DNA from: Rothia gullae | Lineage (GTDB): Bacteria > Actinomycetota > Actinomycetes > Actinomycetales > Micrococcaceae | NCBI RefSeq assembly: GCF_024294905.1 | Contig: NZ_JANCOC010000014.1 | Location: 41,714 to 65,368 of the forward strand | Direction of reading: 5' to 3' | Length of the DNA stretch: 23,655 nt | In this document: positions 6,502-13,969 of the stretch, piece by piece | Position numbering within the stretch: position 1 is the first letter of the stretch | Layout of the letters: each line of letters begins with the position of its first letter | Position numbers and translations under genes: made by a program | The notes under the pieces: model-generated | Told to the model about the DNA's origin: nothing | Seen by the model: only the letters and a program-made list of their open reading frames with translations | Databases searched by the model: none

Positions 6502-7407
6502 ATGCGTCGACAGAACACCCTACGAACCCTCGCCCGGGCTCTACTCCCACTAACCCTGCTGCTTAGCTCCTGCGCATCCGGGCAGCCCAGTGCCGACTCC
6601 TCGGCGTCCGCTAACGCTGAGAAGGCGTATAGCGCCTCCACGGCACCGCAAAGTAGTTCTGCATCTGCATCTGCATCTGCAACTGCCACTGCATCTGCAA
6701 CCGTTGATACGCAGGCTACAGAAAAAGTAAATGCGTTGATTGCTATCTCTGATAATGTCGAACGTGCTTATCAGCGGCTTGCATCCGAATGTATGGTTTC
6801 CAAGGGTTACCCTGACAGGAAAACCTACTACATGGTTGAAACGTTTCCCGTTAGGGACTTGCTTTCTCCCCTGCCTCTAAGCGTGGAATACGCCAACAAA
6901 TCTGGTTATCCCAGCCCTGTCCCTCCGTCTCGTTATGCATCTCTGGAAGACACAGTGAAAATGACTGAGCAAGAAACCCAGGCATTTCACGGAGATGACG
7001 GAAAAGGCGGCTGTAGAAAAGAAGCTGAGCTGAAGTTATACGGTTCTGGAACTTTGGCAGGAACGCGGGAAGTAGTTACGGAGAAGCTACTGTCCTACAT
7101 CCGTACTTCTGTCGTCGATGGAGCATACTCATCTCTGGATGGTGAATGGGAACGGTGCATGGCTGAGCGTGGATACACATATTCAAGTTCAGACATTGCA
7201 TATGATGCTGTGCACGGAAAGCCTGCTGAGAAGCAAACAGCGATTGATGATGCGGTGTGTCGAGAGAAAATCAACTACGAGGAAAAAACTGAGCAGATAC
7301 TAGACACCTATATGACCACATTCCTCGAAAAGGAACAGGACTTCATTGAGCAGGTGACTACCGCGAATAAAGCTGCTGAAGAGAATGCCCGAAAGATTCT
7401 GAGCTAG
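6502..7407 (+). CDS. Secreted lipoprotein of unknown function
   Basis: I do not recognise a named family. The 301-residue product begins with a type II signal peptide: basic MRRQNTLRTLAR, hydrophobic ALLPLTLLL, then lipobox LSSC with lipidated Cys24. A low-complexity Ser/Ala/Thr linker of about 45 residues follows, encoded partly by a TCTGCA hexanucleotide repeat near 6658-6712. The mature domain has four more cysteines (97, 171, 219, 253), enough for two disulfides. Two of them lie in related motifs, ECMVSKGY and RCMAERGY, suggesting a duplicated helix. The C-terminal 60 residues are charged and probably helical. ATG 6502 is preferred (AGGAAG at 6487-6492) over ATG 6469, which lacks a good site. 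Codon use is more A/T-rich than in neighbouring core genes, and palindromic repeats flank it on both sides. It is probably an accessory gene inserted between dxr and rseP. Confidence 0.75.
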   Translation: MRRQNTLRTLARALLPLTLLLSSCASGQPSADSSASANAEKAYSASTAPQSSSASASASATATASATVDTQATEKVNALIAISDNVERAYQRLASECMVSKGYPDRKTYYMVETFPVRDLLSPLPLSVEYANKSGYPSPVPPSRYASLEDTVKMTEQETQAFHGDDGKGGCRKEAELKLYGSGTLAGTREVVTEKLLSYIRTSVVDGAYSSLDGEWERCMAERGYTYSSSDIAYDAVHGKPAEKQTAIDDAVCREKINYEEKTEQILDTYMTTFLEKEQDFIEQVTTANKAAEENARKILS

Positions 7408-7451
7408 TCTCCTAAGCTTGCCCACTACGGCTCGGTATTTTGGTAGGTGTT

Positions 7452-7543
7452 GAGGGGCGGTGTCGTCCGAAAGTGACATCAGGGTGCCCGAAGCGAAGCG
7501 AGGGCGGGTGCCCCTGTAGGAACGAGGACGAACGCCGCCCCTC
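7452..7543 (+). repeat. Palindromic repeat copy R3
   Basis: Third copy, direct orientation, 45 bp after the lipoprotein stop. Outer arms GAGGGGCGGTGTCGTCC (7452-7468) and GGACGAACGCCGCCCCTC (7526-7543) pair almost fully. The core is the same as R2 (GACATCAGGGTGCCC, apex GAAGCGAAGCGAGGGC, GGGTGCCCCTGTAGGA). R3 may also serve as the terminator of the lipoprotein gene, although no U tract follows. Confidence 0.88.
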
Positions 7544-7567
7544 CTCATGCTCGCACCAAGTCGGAAC

Positions 7568-7666
7568 GTGGGGTAGCTATACCCTCCGGAAGCGACATCA
7601 GGGTGCCCGAAGCGAAGCGAGGGCGGGTGCCCCTGTAGGAGCGGAGGAAGGGTATAGCGTACCCAC
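7568..7666 (+). repeat. Palindromic repeat copy R4
   Basis: Fourth copy, direct orientation, 24 bp after R3. The core matches R2 and R3, but the outer arms differ. GTGGGGTAGCTATACCCTCC (from 7568) pairs with a right arm running from CGGAGGAAGGGTATAGCG (7642) to CCCAC (7666). R4 shares CTGTAGGAGCG and GGAAGCGACATCAGGGT with R1, forming one subfamily; R2 and R3 form the other. The rest of the 362-bp gap 7408-7769 holds nothing else recognisable. Confidence 0.85.
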
Positions 7667-7769
7667 CCACACCGTCCTGCATCGTCACATGAGGTGGGGG
7701 GAGGGCGCCTTCACAGGCTAAGCGAGTATCCTAGAAGCTTCGTATCCCCGAACCGAAACGAGAAAAAGC

Positions 7770-9125
7770 GTGGAAATCCTGCTGTACGCTGTGGGCATTA
7801 TCCTCATGGCAATTGCTATTGCCGTCTCGATCGCCCTGCACGAGGTGGGGCATCTGGTGCCCGCAAAACTGTTCAATGTGCGTGTTCCGCAGTACATGAT
7901 TGGCTTCGGTAAGACCGTGTTCTCTTTCCGTCGCGGCGAGACTGAGTACGGTTTCAAGGCGATCCCGTTGGGTGGTTACATTTCGATGATTGGTATGTAC
8001 CCGCCGAGCCCTGCTGAGGTGAAGGAGCACCATGAGGAGGGCCATTCGGGCAGTACTAGCCCGTTTGCGTCTTTGGCTGAGGAGGCGCGTGCGGCGGATG
8101 CTGAGCGCATGAAGCCCGGCGATGAGGACCGCCTGTTCTATAAGTTGCCGGTGCTCAAGCGCATGGTAATTATGCTGGGTGGCCCGACGATGAACCTGCT
8201 GATTGGTGTGGTGTGTACTGCTGTGCTGATTTGTGGTTTTGGTACGGCGCAGGTGACGAATAAGGTGTCGGCGGTGTCTGAGTGTGTGCCGAGCGTGAAT
8301 GTCACTCATGATTCGATTAGCTATGGCGAGTGTACGGATAAGTCCACTCCGTCGCCTGCGAAGGCTGCGGGTGTACAGGTGGGTGACCGTGTGGTTGCTG
8401 TGAATGGTGTGTCGACGGGTTCGTGGGAGGCTGTTTCTTCAGCGATTCGTGCGGCGGGTTCTCACCCGAGCACTTTGACGGTGGAGCGTGATGGTCAGCG
8501 TCTGGATTTGTCGGTGACTCCGGTTGAGATGATTCGCCCGGTTTCTGATGGTAAGGGCCAGTATGCGCGTGCTGCGGACGGTTCGATTGCGACGACTCGC
8601 GGCGGTTTTGTGGGTGTATCGCCGTCGAGTGAGTTGGTGCCTGGTTCTATTACTGAGGTGCCTGCAATGGTGGGCGATACGCTCTCTCGTGTGGGTTCGT
8701 CGATGTTGTCGTTGCCGCAGCGTGTGTGGGAGTTGACGGTGACCCTGGTGACTGGTGGTGAGCGTAGTGTTGAGTCGCCGGTGTCTGTGGTTGGTGTGAG
8801 TCGTATTGCCGGTGAGGTGACGGCTACTGACCGTATTGATGTGAAGGCGAAGGCTGCGATGTTGGTCTCGCTGGTGGCGAATATGAATTTGATGCTTTTT
8901 GCGTTTAATCTGATTCCGCTTCTGCCTCTTGATGGCGGCCACGTGTTGGGTGCGCTCTGGGAGGGTGTGCGTCGTTTCTTTGCGCGTTTGACTGGGCGTA
9001 AGGATCCGGGTCCGTTTGATCCGGTGAAGTTGTTGCCGTTGACGTATGTGGTGGCGGGCGCGTTTATTGTGATGTCTGTCATTCTGATTGTGGCGGATAT
9101 TGTTAAGCCCATCACCCTGTTTTAG
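7770..9125 (+). CDS. rseP: Site-2 intramembrane zinc metalloprotease (RseP/Rip1 family)
   Basis: Site-2 proteases cut transmembrane segments of anti-sigma factors and other membrane substrates after a first periplasmic cut. In mycobacteria the homologue Rip1 sits in the same dxr-rip1-ispG order. The 451-residue product has the zinc site HEVGH at 24-28 in the first membrane helix. GFKAIPLGGYISMIGMYPP lies at 61-79, a second helix with GGPTMN near 137-142, and one PDZ domain at about 195-250 (AAGVQVGDRVVAVNGV). The third ligand motif NLIPLLPLDGGH is at 380-391, with Asp388. A final helix is at the C-terminus. The start is GTG at 7770; the upstream ACGAGAAAAAG is only a weak ribosome site. Codon use is unusually rich in G and T at third positions compared with dxr upstream. 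Confidence 0.95.
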   Translation: MEILLYAVGIILMAIAIAVSIALHEVGHLVPAKLFNVRVPQYMIGFGKTVFSFRRGETEYGFKAIPLGGYISMIGMYPPSPAEVKEHHEEGHSGSTSPFASLAEEARAADAERMKPGDEDRLFYKLPVLKRMVIMLGGPTMNLLIGVVCTAVLICGFGTAQVTNKVSAVSECVPSVNVTHDSISYGECTDKSTPSPAKAAGVQVGDRVVAVNGVSTGSWEAVSSAIRAAGSHPSTLTVERDGQRLDLSVTPVEMIRPVSDGKGQYARAADGSIATTRGGFVGVSPSSELVPGSITEVPAMVGDTLSRVGSSMLSLPQRVWELTVTLVTGGERSVESPVSVVGVSRIAGEVTATDRIDVKAKAAMLVSLVANMNLMLFAFNLIPLLPLDGGHVLGALWEGVRRFFARLTGRKDPGPFDPVKLLPLTYVVAGAFIVMSVILIVADIVKPITLF

Positions 9126-9132
9126 TGTGTTG

Positions 9133-9160
9133 TTGCGCGCGGTAAGGGTACCCGTATTAG
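9133..9160 (+). promoter_or_regulatory. Candidate promoter of ispG
   Basis: TTGCGC (9133-9138) and TATTAG (9155-9160) are separated by 16 bp in the 121-bp rseP-ispG gap. Between them is the palindrome GGGTACCC. The boxes are reasonable, but cotranscription with rseP is equally possible. Confidence 0.3.
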
Positions 9161-9246
9161 TGCTTTCTTTCGCGTCAATGGCACAATAAAAAGTTGAACG
9201 AAGGATGCGTCGTACGTCCTTCATAACCCATGTATGGAGGAAAACC

Positions 9247-10407
9247 TTGTCGGTCAGCCTTGGTATGCCGAAGCCCGCTCCTGCGGTTCTGTCCCCGCGT
9301 CGTAAAACTCGCCAGTTTAAGGTGGGTTCTGTCGGTGTTGGTTCTGAATCTCTGATTTCGGTGCAGTCGATGACGACCACTAAGACCCACGACATTGGTG
9401 CGACTCTGCAGCAGATTGCTGAGTTGACCGCTGCCGGTTGCGATATTGTGCGTGTGGCGTGCCCGACTGATAAGGATGCGGAGGCTCTGCCCATTATTGC
9501 GAAGCAGTCCCGTATTCCGGTGATTGCTGATATTCACTTCCAGCCGAAGTACGTGTATGCGGCTATTCAGGCTGGTTGCGGTGCGGTGCGCGTGAACCCG
9601 GGTAATATCCGTAAGTTCGATGACCAGGTGAAGGAAATCGCTCAGATGGCTTCGGACCACGGCGTTTCTCTGCGTATTGGTGTGAATGCTGGTTCGCTGG
9701 ATAAGCGTCTGCTGGAGAAGTACGGTAAGGCTACTCCGGAGGCTCTGGTTGAGTCTGCTGTGTGGGAGGCTTCGCTCTTTGAGGAGCATGGTTTCCGTGA
9801 TTTCAAGATTTCTGTGAAGCATAATGACCCTGTGGTGATGGTGGAGGCGTACCGTCAGCTGGCTGAGCGCGGTGACTGGCCCCTGCACTTGGGTGTGACT
9901 GAGGCTGGTCCGGCGTTCCAAGGCACTATTAAGAGCTCTGTGGCGTTCGGTACTCTGCTGTCTCAGGGTATTGGCGATACTATTCGCGTGTCGCTGTCTG
10001 CTCCTCCGGTTGAGGAGGTGAAGGTGGGCAGCAAGATTCTGGAGTCGCTGAACCTTCGCCCCCGCAAGCTGGATATTGTTTCTTGCCCGTCGTGTGGTCG
10101 TGCGCAGGTGAACGTGTGGGAGCTTGCTGAGAACGTGACTAAGGGCCTGGAGCACATGAAGGTTCCGCTGCGTGTTGCCGTGATGGGTTGCGTGGTGAAC
10201 GGTCCGGGTGAGGCTCGTGAGGCTGACCTGGGTGTGGCGTCCGGTAACGGTAAGGGCCAGATTTTTGTGAAGGGTGAGGTCATTAAGACTGTGCCTGAGG
10301 ATCAGATCGTTGAGACTCTGATTGAAGAGGCTACCCGTATTGCTGCTGAGATGGAGGCTTCGGGCGAGTATGTTCCCGAGGGTTCCCCGGCTGTTTCGGT
10401 GAGCTAG
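9247..10407 (+). CDS. ispG: 4-hydroxy-3-methylbut-2-en-1-yl diphosphate synthase (IspG/GcpE)
   Basis: IspG is the [4Fe-4S] enzyme that reduces MEcPP to HMBPP, the penultimate step of the MEP pathway that dxr commits to. The 386-residue product has the TIM-barrel blocks [12 protein letters not shown] near residues 38-49, [16 protein letters not shown] near 64-79, [15 protein letters not shown] near 92-106 and [14 protein letters not shown] near 114-127. The cluster ligands are in CPSCGR (Cys280, Cys283) and GCVVNGPGE (Cys315, with the conserved Glu nearby). This is the short two-domain bacterial form. The start is TTG at 9247, with GGAGG at 9236-9240; the frame stays open to 9205 but that part is not conserved. 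Two terminator-like hairpins follow. Confidence 0.96.
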   Translation: MSVSLGMPKPAPAVLSPRRKTRQFKVGSVGVGSESLISVQSMTTTKTHDIGATLQQIAELTAAGCDIVRVACPTDKDAEALPIIAKQSRIPVIADIHFQPKYVYAAIQAGCGAVRVNPGNIRKFDDQVKEIAQMASDHGVSLRIGVNAGSLDKRLLEKYGKATPEALVESAVWEASLFEEHGFRDFKISVKHNDPVVMVEAYRQLAERGDWPLHLGVTEAGPAFQGTIKSSVAFGTLLSQGIGDTIRVSLSAPPVEEVKVGSKILESLNLRPRKLDIVSCPSCGRAQVNVWELAENVTKGLEHMKVPLRVAVMGCVVNGPGEAREADLGVASGNGKGQIFVKGEVIKTVPEDQIVETLIEEATRIAAEMEASGEYVPEGSPAVSVS

Positions 10408-10418
10408 TTAGCTTTTGT

Positions 10419-10456
10419 GCGCGGAGGCGCCCGGGTGAGGGCGCCGCCGCGCTTTT
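10419..10456 (+). terminator. Strong terminator after ispG
   Basis: Arms GCGCGGAGGCGCCC (10419-10432) and GGGCGCCGCCGCGC (10439-10452) pair over 14 bp with one mismatch and a 6-nt loop. TTTT follows directly, 11 nt after the ispG stop. This is a classical Rho-independent terminator. Confidence 0.85.
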
Positions 10457-10535
10457 CCGGTTATGTCCGGTTTTGGTGGTGGCATGCTCGGTGCTTGCCG
10501 CTGCCGGGTGTGGCCGCTGGATCCGGCTGCTTTTT

Positions 10536-10571
10536 CGGGGGTGCGTGTCCCCGTATTTTTACTTATTTTTT
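10536..10571 (+). terminator. Second terminator-like hairpin before the GNAT gene
   Basis: CGGGGG (10536-10541) pairs with TCCCCG (10548-10553). A long T-rich tract (10554-10571, TATTTTTACTTATTTTTT) follows at once. It could back up the ispG terminator; alternatively, the T-rich tract could be an UP-like element for the next gene. Confidence 0.55.
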
Positions 10572-10600
10572 GTCGCTCATTCTCTATCACTCAACAGGTC

Positions 10601-11926
10601 ATGTTCACTCTTTTTTCTCGCCGCCGTAAGGCTAATCGTGCTCGGCGTGCTGCTGTTTCGTCTGCTGCTGTTTCGTCGATGGATTCTTCCCCTATGCCTG
10701 ATTGCGTGAAGGAACACGTTTTTGCTCTGGATGCTCGGTGGTGCGATGAGCTGGAGGAGGCCCTGTTCAGTGACCCGGTCCCGAATCTGTACTCCATTGA
10801 GCATTATTTGGCGTGTCCTCTTCCGGTGAGGTCCCCGCGTATTCCGCTGCACTACTATCAGGGTTTTGTGGGTTGTGAGCGTGACGGGCAGTTGTGCTGT
10901 GTGCTGTTGTTGGGTTCGAATGTGGTGCCGGTGCGGCTGTGCGGTGCCGTAGCCGAACATGTCGCAGTTGAACACGCCGCGGTTGAACACGCTGAGCACG
11001 ATGTGGATTCTCATCGGGCTGAAGCGGTGGATGCCCCCACCCCGGATACTCCCGCCCTGGACGCTGCAACCCTGGACGCTGCAACCCTGGACGCTGCGGC
11101 GCTCGCGCATCGTGAGGCGCTGGCTCAGCTGCTACTGCAGGTGGGTTCTCGCCTGGATTCCATGTTCGGTGAGAGCGCCTTCGTGATGCCCCTGTGGACG
11201 CGCATGCAGGAGCTGTGCGAGCAGACTCGCGGCGGTAAGAGCCCGCTGTTGCAGATGCTGCATCCGAGCCTGCGTGACGGTTGCGATCACCGTGCGCGGG
11301 TTCTGTCGGAGCGTCCCAATCAGCCGTTGCTGTACCTGCCGCCGGAGAAGGACCTCGCCCGCTTCTACGCCGTTGAGCTTCCTGAGCTGCCGGCGCACCT
11401 GCCCGCGCCTCTCAAACCCGTGCCCATCAAACCCAGGCCCCTCAAGCCGGGGGAGAGCCCCGCCGGTGCTTTCCAACTCGGCGGTGAGCCTGCCGGGTAT
11501 GCGCGCCTTGCCACCTCCGCGGACCTGGGGGAGCTTCTGCCCGCCGCGGCCGCCATGTTCACCGAGGAGGTCGGCTTCGACCCGATCGCCCGCTACGGTG
11601 ACGGCTACGCGGCGCGCCTGCGCACGCTCATTGCCGGTCAGCGCAGCGCCATTGTCACCGACGTAAACGGGCGGGTTATCTTCAAGACGGATGCGGGCAT
11701 CGTGAACTTGGACGCCGCGCAGGTGCAGGGCGTATGGCTGCACCCGGACTACCGCGGCTACGGGCTGGCTAAGCCGTTCTTTGCCGCCGCCGCGCAGGTT
11801 CTGCAACACCGCTACCCGCACTTGAGCCTGTACGTGAACGACTATAACGCCCCTGCTCTTGCCATGTACCGGGGGACCGGTTGGGAGCAGATTGGGCAGT
11901 TCTCGACCATCATTTTTGAGCGCTAA
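10601..11926 (+). CDS. DUF4081 / GNAT-family N-acetyltransferase, expanded
   Basis: The C-terminal 110 residues are a GNAT acetyl-CoA-binding domain: VQGVWLHPDYRGYGLAKPFF carries the Q/R-x-x-G-x-G/A pyrophosphate loop, and LYVNDYNAPALAMYRGTGW the final strand and helix. The N-terminal part (HVFALDARWCDELEEALF, then DPVPNLYSIEHYL) fits the DUF4081 domain of actinobacterial GNAT proteins encoded next to ispG, as in the Rv2867c-type neighbourhood. Family members are usually about 280-320 residues. This one is about 441 because of a His/Glu/Ala/Asp-rich insert around residues 118-168, encoded by two 15-bp tandem arrays, and a Pro-Lys-Leu linker before the GNAT domain. The substrate is unknown. 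ATG 10601 was chosen by position after the terminator; it has only a weak AACAGG site, and ATG 10679 is an alternative. Third-base use changes from T-rich in the first third to C-rich in the last third. Confidence 0.85.
   Translation: MFTLFSRRRKANRARRAAVSSAAVSSMDSSPMPDCVKEHVFALDARWCDELEEALFSDPVPNLYSIEHYLACPLPVRSPRIPLHYYQGFVGCERDGQLCCVLLLGSNVVPVRLCGAVAEHVAVEHAAVEHAEHDVDSHRAEAVDAPTPDTPALDAATLDAATLDAAALAHREALAQLLLQVGSRLDSMFGESAFVMPLWTRMQELCEQTRGGKSPLLQMLHPSLRDGCDHRARVLSERPNQPLLYLPPEKDLARFYAVELPELPAHLPAPLKPVPIKPRPLKPGESPAGAFQLGGEPAGYARLATSADLGELLPAAAAMFTEEVGFDPIARYGDGYAARLRTLIAGQRSAIVTDVNGRVIFKTDAGIVNLDAAQVQGVWLHPDYRGYGLAKPFFAAAAQVLQHRYPHLSLYVNDYNAPALAMYRGTGWEQIGQFSTIIFER
10955..10999 (+). repeat. 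15-bp tandem repeat, three units, inside the GNAT gene
   Basis: Units GAACATGTCGCAGTT (10955-10969), GAACACGCCGCGGTT (10970-10984) and GAACACGCTGAGCAC (10985-10999) stay in frame. They encode the EHVAV-EHAAV-EHAEH run. Copy-number change would alter linker length in five-residue steps without a frameshift. Confidence 0.8.
11055..11099 (+). repeat. Second 15-bp tandem repeat, three units, inside the GNAT gene
   Basis: CCCTGGACGCTGCAA occurs exactly at 11055-11069 and 11070-11084, then as CCCTGGACGCTGCGG at 11085-11099. It encodes repeated ALDAA/TLDAA blocks in the variable linker. The near identity of units suggests recent expansion by slippage. Confidence 0.85.
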
Positions 11927-11947
11927 AGACGCCGAACCCTAATACGC

Positions 11948-11993
11948 TATAAAATTAAAGACAACTGTGCCTATTTACTGCTCACCCGGTGAG
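11948..11993 (+). promoter_or_regulatory. Candidate -10 region and dyad upstream of proS
   Basis: An A/T-rich TATAAAAT (11948-11955) stands out in the GNAT-proS gap and could be a -10. No good -35 is seen 17 bp upstream. Downstream, CTCACC-C-GGTGAG (11981-11993) is a tight perfect dyad. I found no T-box antiterminator sequence. Weak evidence. Confidence 0.3.
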
Positions 11994-12037
11994 CCATGGG
12001 TACCCTACCTAAACCTATCGACCTTTCAAGGAGAATC

Positions 12038-13870
12038 GTGGTACTTCGCCTTTCCAACCTCTTCGTGCGCACTCTGCGCGAGGACCCCGTAGATGCTGAG
12101 GTCGCCAGCCACAAGCTGCTGGTCCGCGCCGGTTACATCCGCCGTGCAGCCCCCGGCGTGTACACCTGGCTGCCCCTGGGCCTGAAGGTACTGCGCAAGG
12201 TCGAGAACATCGTCCGCGAAGAGATGGACGCCATCGGCGCGCAGGAAGTTCACTTCCCCGCACTGCTGCCCCGCGAACCCTACGAGGCAACCAACCGTTG
12301 GGACGAGTACGGCGATAACCTCTTCCGCCTCAAGGACCGCAAGGGTGCAGACATGCTGCTGGCACCCACCCACGAGGAAATGTTCACCCTGCTGGTGAAG
12401 GACCTGTACTCCTCCTACAAGGACCTGCCGCTGTCCCTGTACCAGATTCAGACCAAGTACCGCGACGAGGCGCGCCCCCGCGCGGGTCTGCTGCGCGGCC
12501 GCGAGTTCATCATGAAGGACTCCTACTCCTTCAACATTGACGATGAGGGCCTGAACGAGGCGTACATGGCGCACCGTGCCGCCTACCAGCGCATTTTCGA
12601 GCGCCTGGGCCTGGAGATTGTCATTGTGACCGCACAGTCCGGCGCGATGGGCGGCTCCCGCAGTGAAGAGTTCCTGCACCCGACCCCCATTGGTGAGGAC
12701 ACCTTCGTGCGTTCCGCGGGCGGCTACGCGGCAAACGTTGAGGCCGTCACCACCGTGGTTCCCGAGGAAATCGAAATCACCGAGGACACCCCGGCGGCAA
12801 TCCTTGTGGACACCCCCGACTCCGCCACCATTGAGACCCTGGTGGAGCGCATGAATGAACTGCACTCCGAGGTTACCGGCGGCACCCTGGAAGCTTCGCA
12901 GACCCTCAAGTGCTTCCTGGGCACCGTTATCACCCCCTCCGGTGAGCGTAGGGTCTTCGCCGTGGGCGTTCCCGGCGACCGTGCCGTGGACCTGGGCCGC
13001 GTTGAGGTCAACATCGGCGCCTTGCTGGGCATCGGCGGCGAGGTTGAGGTTGAGGCAGCTAGCGAAGAGGACCTGAAGGCATACCCGCAGCTGGTCAAGG
13101 GCTACATTGGCCCCGGCCTGAGCCTGGACGCGCCCCTGTTCGGTGCGCACACCGAGGACGAGGATGCGGTAGCTTCCGCAACCGGCATTCCCTTCTTCGT
13201 TGACCCCCGCGTGGTGCGCGGTACCCGCTGGGTGACCGGCGCAAACGAAGAGGGCAAGCACGTGGCGAACCTGGTCTTTGGCCGCGACTTCACCTCCGAC
13301 GGCGTGATCGAGGCATGCGAGGTGCGCGAAGGCGACCCGGCACCGGACGGCTCCGGCGAGCTGGTGGCAGCCCGCGGCATCGAGATGGGCCACATCTTCG
13401 CCCTGGGCCGCAAGTACGCTGAGGCACTGGGCCTGAAGGTCCTGGACCAGAACGGCAAGCTGCAGACCGTGACCATGGGCTCCTACGGCGTGGGCGTGAC
13501 CCGCGCACTGGCCGCTATCGCCGAGGGCAACCACGACGAGAAGGGCCTGATCTGGCCGCGTAACCTGGCACCGGCAGACGTGCACATCGTTATCACCGGC
13601 AAGGACGCAGCATCCCACGAGTACGCTGAAGAGCTCAGCGCATCCCTGGAATCCGCCGGCCTGCAGGTCATGCTGGATGACCGCCCGAAGACCAGCCCCG
13701 GCGTGAAGTTCGGCGACGCCGAGCTGCTGGGTGTGCCCACCATCCTGGTGATTGGTCGCGGCTTCAAGGACGGCGTGCTGGAGCTGAAGGACCGCCGCAG
13801 CGGTGAGGCTCGCGAGGTGTCCGTCGAGAATGCGGTGGCTGAGGTCATCGCTGAGGTGCGCGGCGCCTAA
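12038..13870 (+). CDS. proS: Prolyl-tRNA synthetase (bacterial type, with editing domain)
   Basis: ProRS charges tRNA-Pro with proline. The 610-residue product is the bacterial form: class II catalytic core, an inserted editing domain (INS, roughly residues 225-400) that hydrolyses mischarged Ala-tRNA-Pro, and a C-terminal anticodon-binding domain (about 500-610, from DVHIVITGK to VIAEVRGA). Motif 2 is visible as [19 protein letters not shown] from residue 139. Motif 3 is [17 protein letters not shown]. The N-terminus [16 protein letters not shown] matches actinobacterial ProRS. That supports GTG 12038, with AAGGAG at 12028-12033 (close spacing), over ATG 11996 in the same frame. The gene precedes rimP, as in other actinobacteria. 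A hairpin separates the two. Confidence 0.97.
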   Translation: MVLRLSNLFVRTLREDPVDAEVASHKLLVRAGYIRRAAPGVYTWLPLGLKVLRKVENIVREEMDAIGAQEVHFPALLPREPYEATNRWDEYGDNLFRLKDRKGADMLLAPTHEEMFTLLVKDLYSSYKDLPLSLYQIQTKYRDEARPRAGLLRGREFIMKDSYSFNIDDEGLNEAYMAHRAAYQRIFERLGLEIVIVTAQSGAMGGSRSEEFLHPTPIGEDTFVRSAGGYAANVEAVTTVVPEEIEITEDTPAAILVDTPDSATIETLVERMNELHSEVTGGTLEASQTLKCFLGTVITPSGERRVFAVGVPGDRAVDLGRVEVNIGALLGIGGEVEVEAASEEDLKAYPQLVKGYIGPGLSLDAPLFGAHTEDEDAVASATGIPFFVDPRVVRGTRWVTGANEEGKHVANLVFGRDFTSDGVIEACEVREGDPAPDGSGELVAARGIEMGHIFALGRKYAEALGLKVLDQNGKLQTVTMGSYGVGVTRALAAIAEGNHDEKGLIWPRNLAPADVHIVITGKDAASHEYAEELSASLESAGLQVMLDDRPKTSPGVKFGDAELLGVPTILVIGRGFKDGVLELKDRRSGEAREVSVENAVAEVIAEVRGA

Positions 13871-13900
13871 GGCACGCCACTAGCCCGCAAAGACGTAAAA

Positions 13901-13949
13901 CCGTCGCCACCTGCCCTGCCTCCCAAGAGACGGGGCAGGGTAGCGGCGG
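13901..13949 (+). terminator. Hairpin between proS and rimP
   Basis: CCGTCGCCACCTGCCC (from 13901) pairs with GGGCAGGGTAGCGGCGG (ending 13949), with one wobble, one mismatch and one bulge. No U tract follows, and the arm ends only about 20 nt before the rimP ATG. It may be a weak terminator/attenuator or a structured leader. Confidence 0.55.
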
Positions 13950-13969
13950 AAGAATGAAAGAAGAGAACT

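Noticed and set aside
6207..7666. CRISPR array from the repeated segments
   Set aside because: Only four copies, 27 bp to over 1 kb apart, one inverted, each a long palindrome with no regular spacers.
10463..10600. N-terminal extension of the GNAT protein from 10463
   Set aside because: It would read through the second terminator hairpin and T-rich tract, and yields Cys/Gly/Phe-rich residues unlike DUF4081 N-termini.
11927..12037. T-box riboswitch controlling proS
   Set aside because: The gap is too short, and the conserved T-box antiterminator sequence was not found.
12026..13618. A 530-codon open frame on the - strand opposite proS
   Set aside because: It is antisense to a clearly identified proS with conserved motifs. 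High-GC genes commonly give long shadow frames, and its residues match no family I know.
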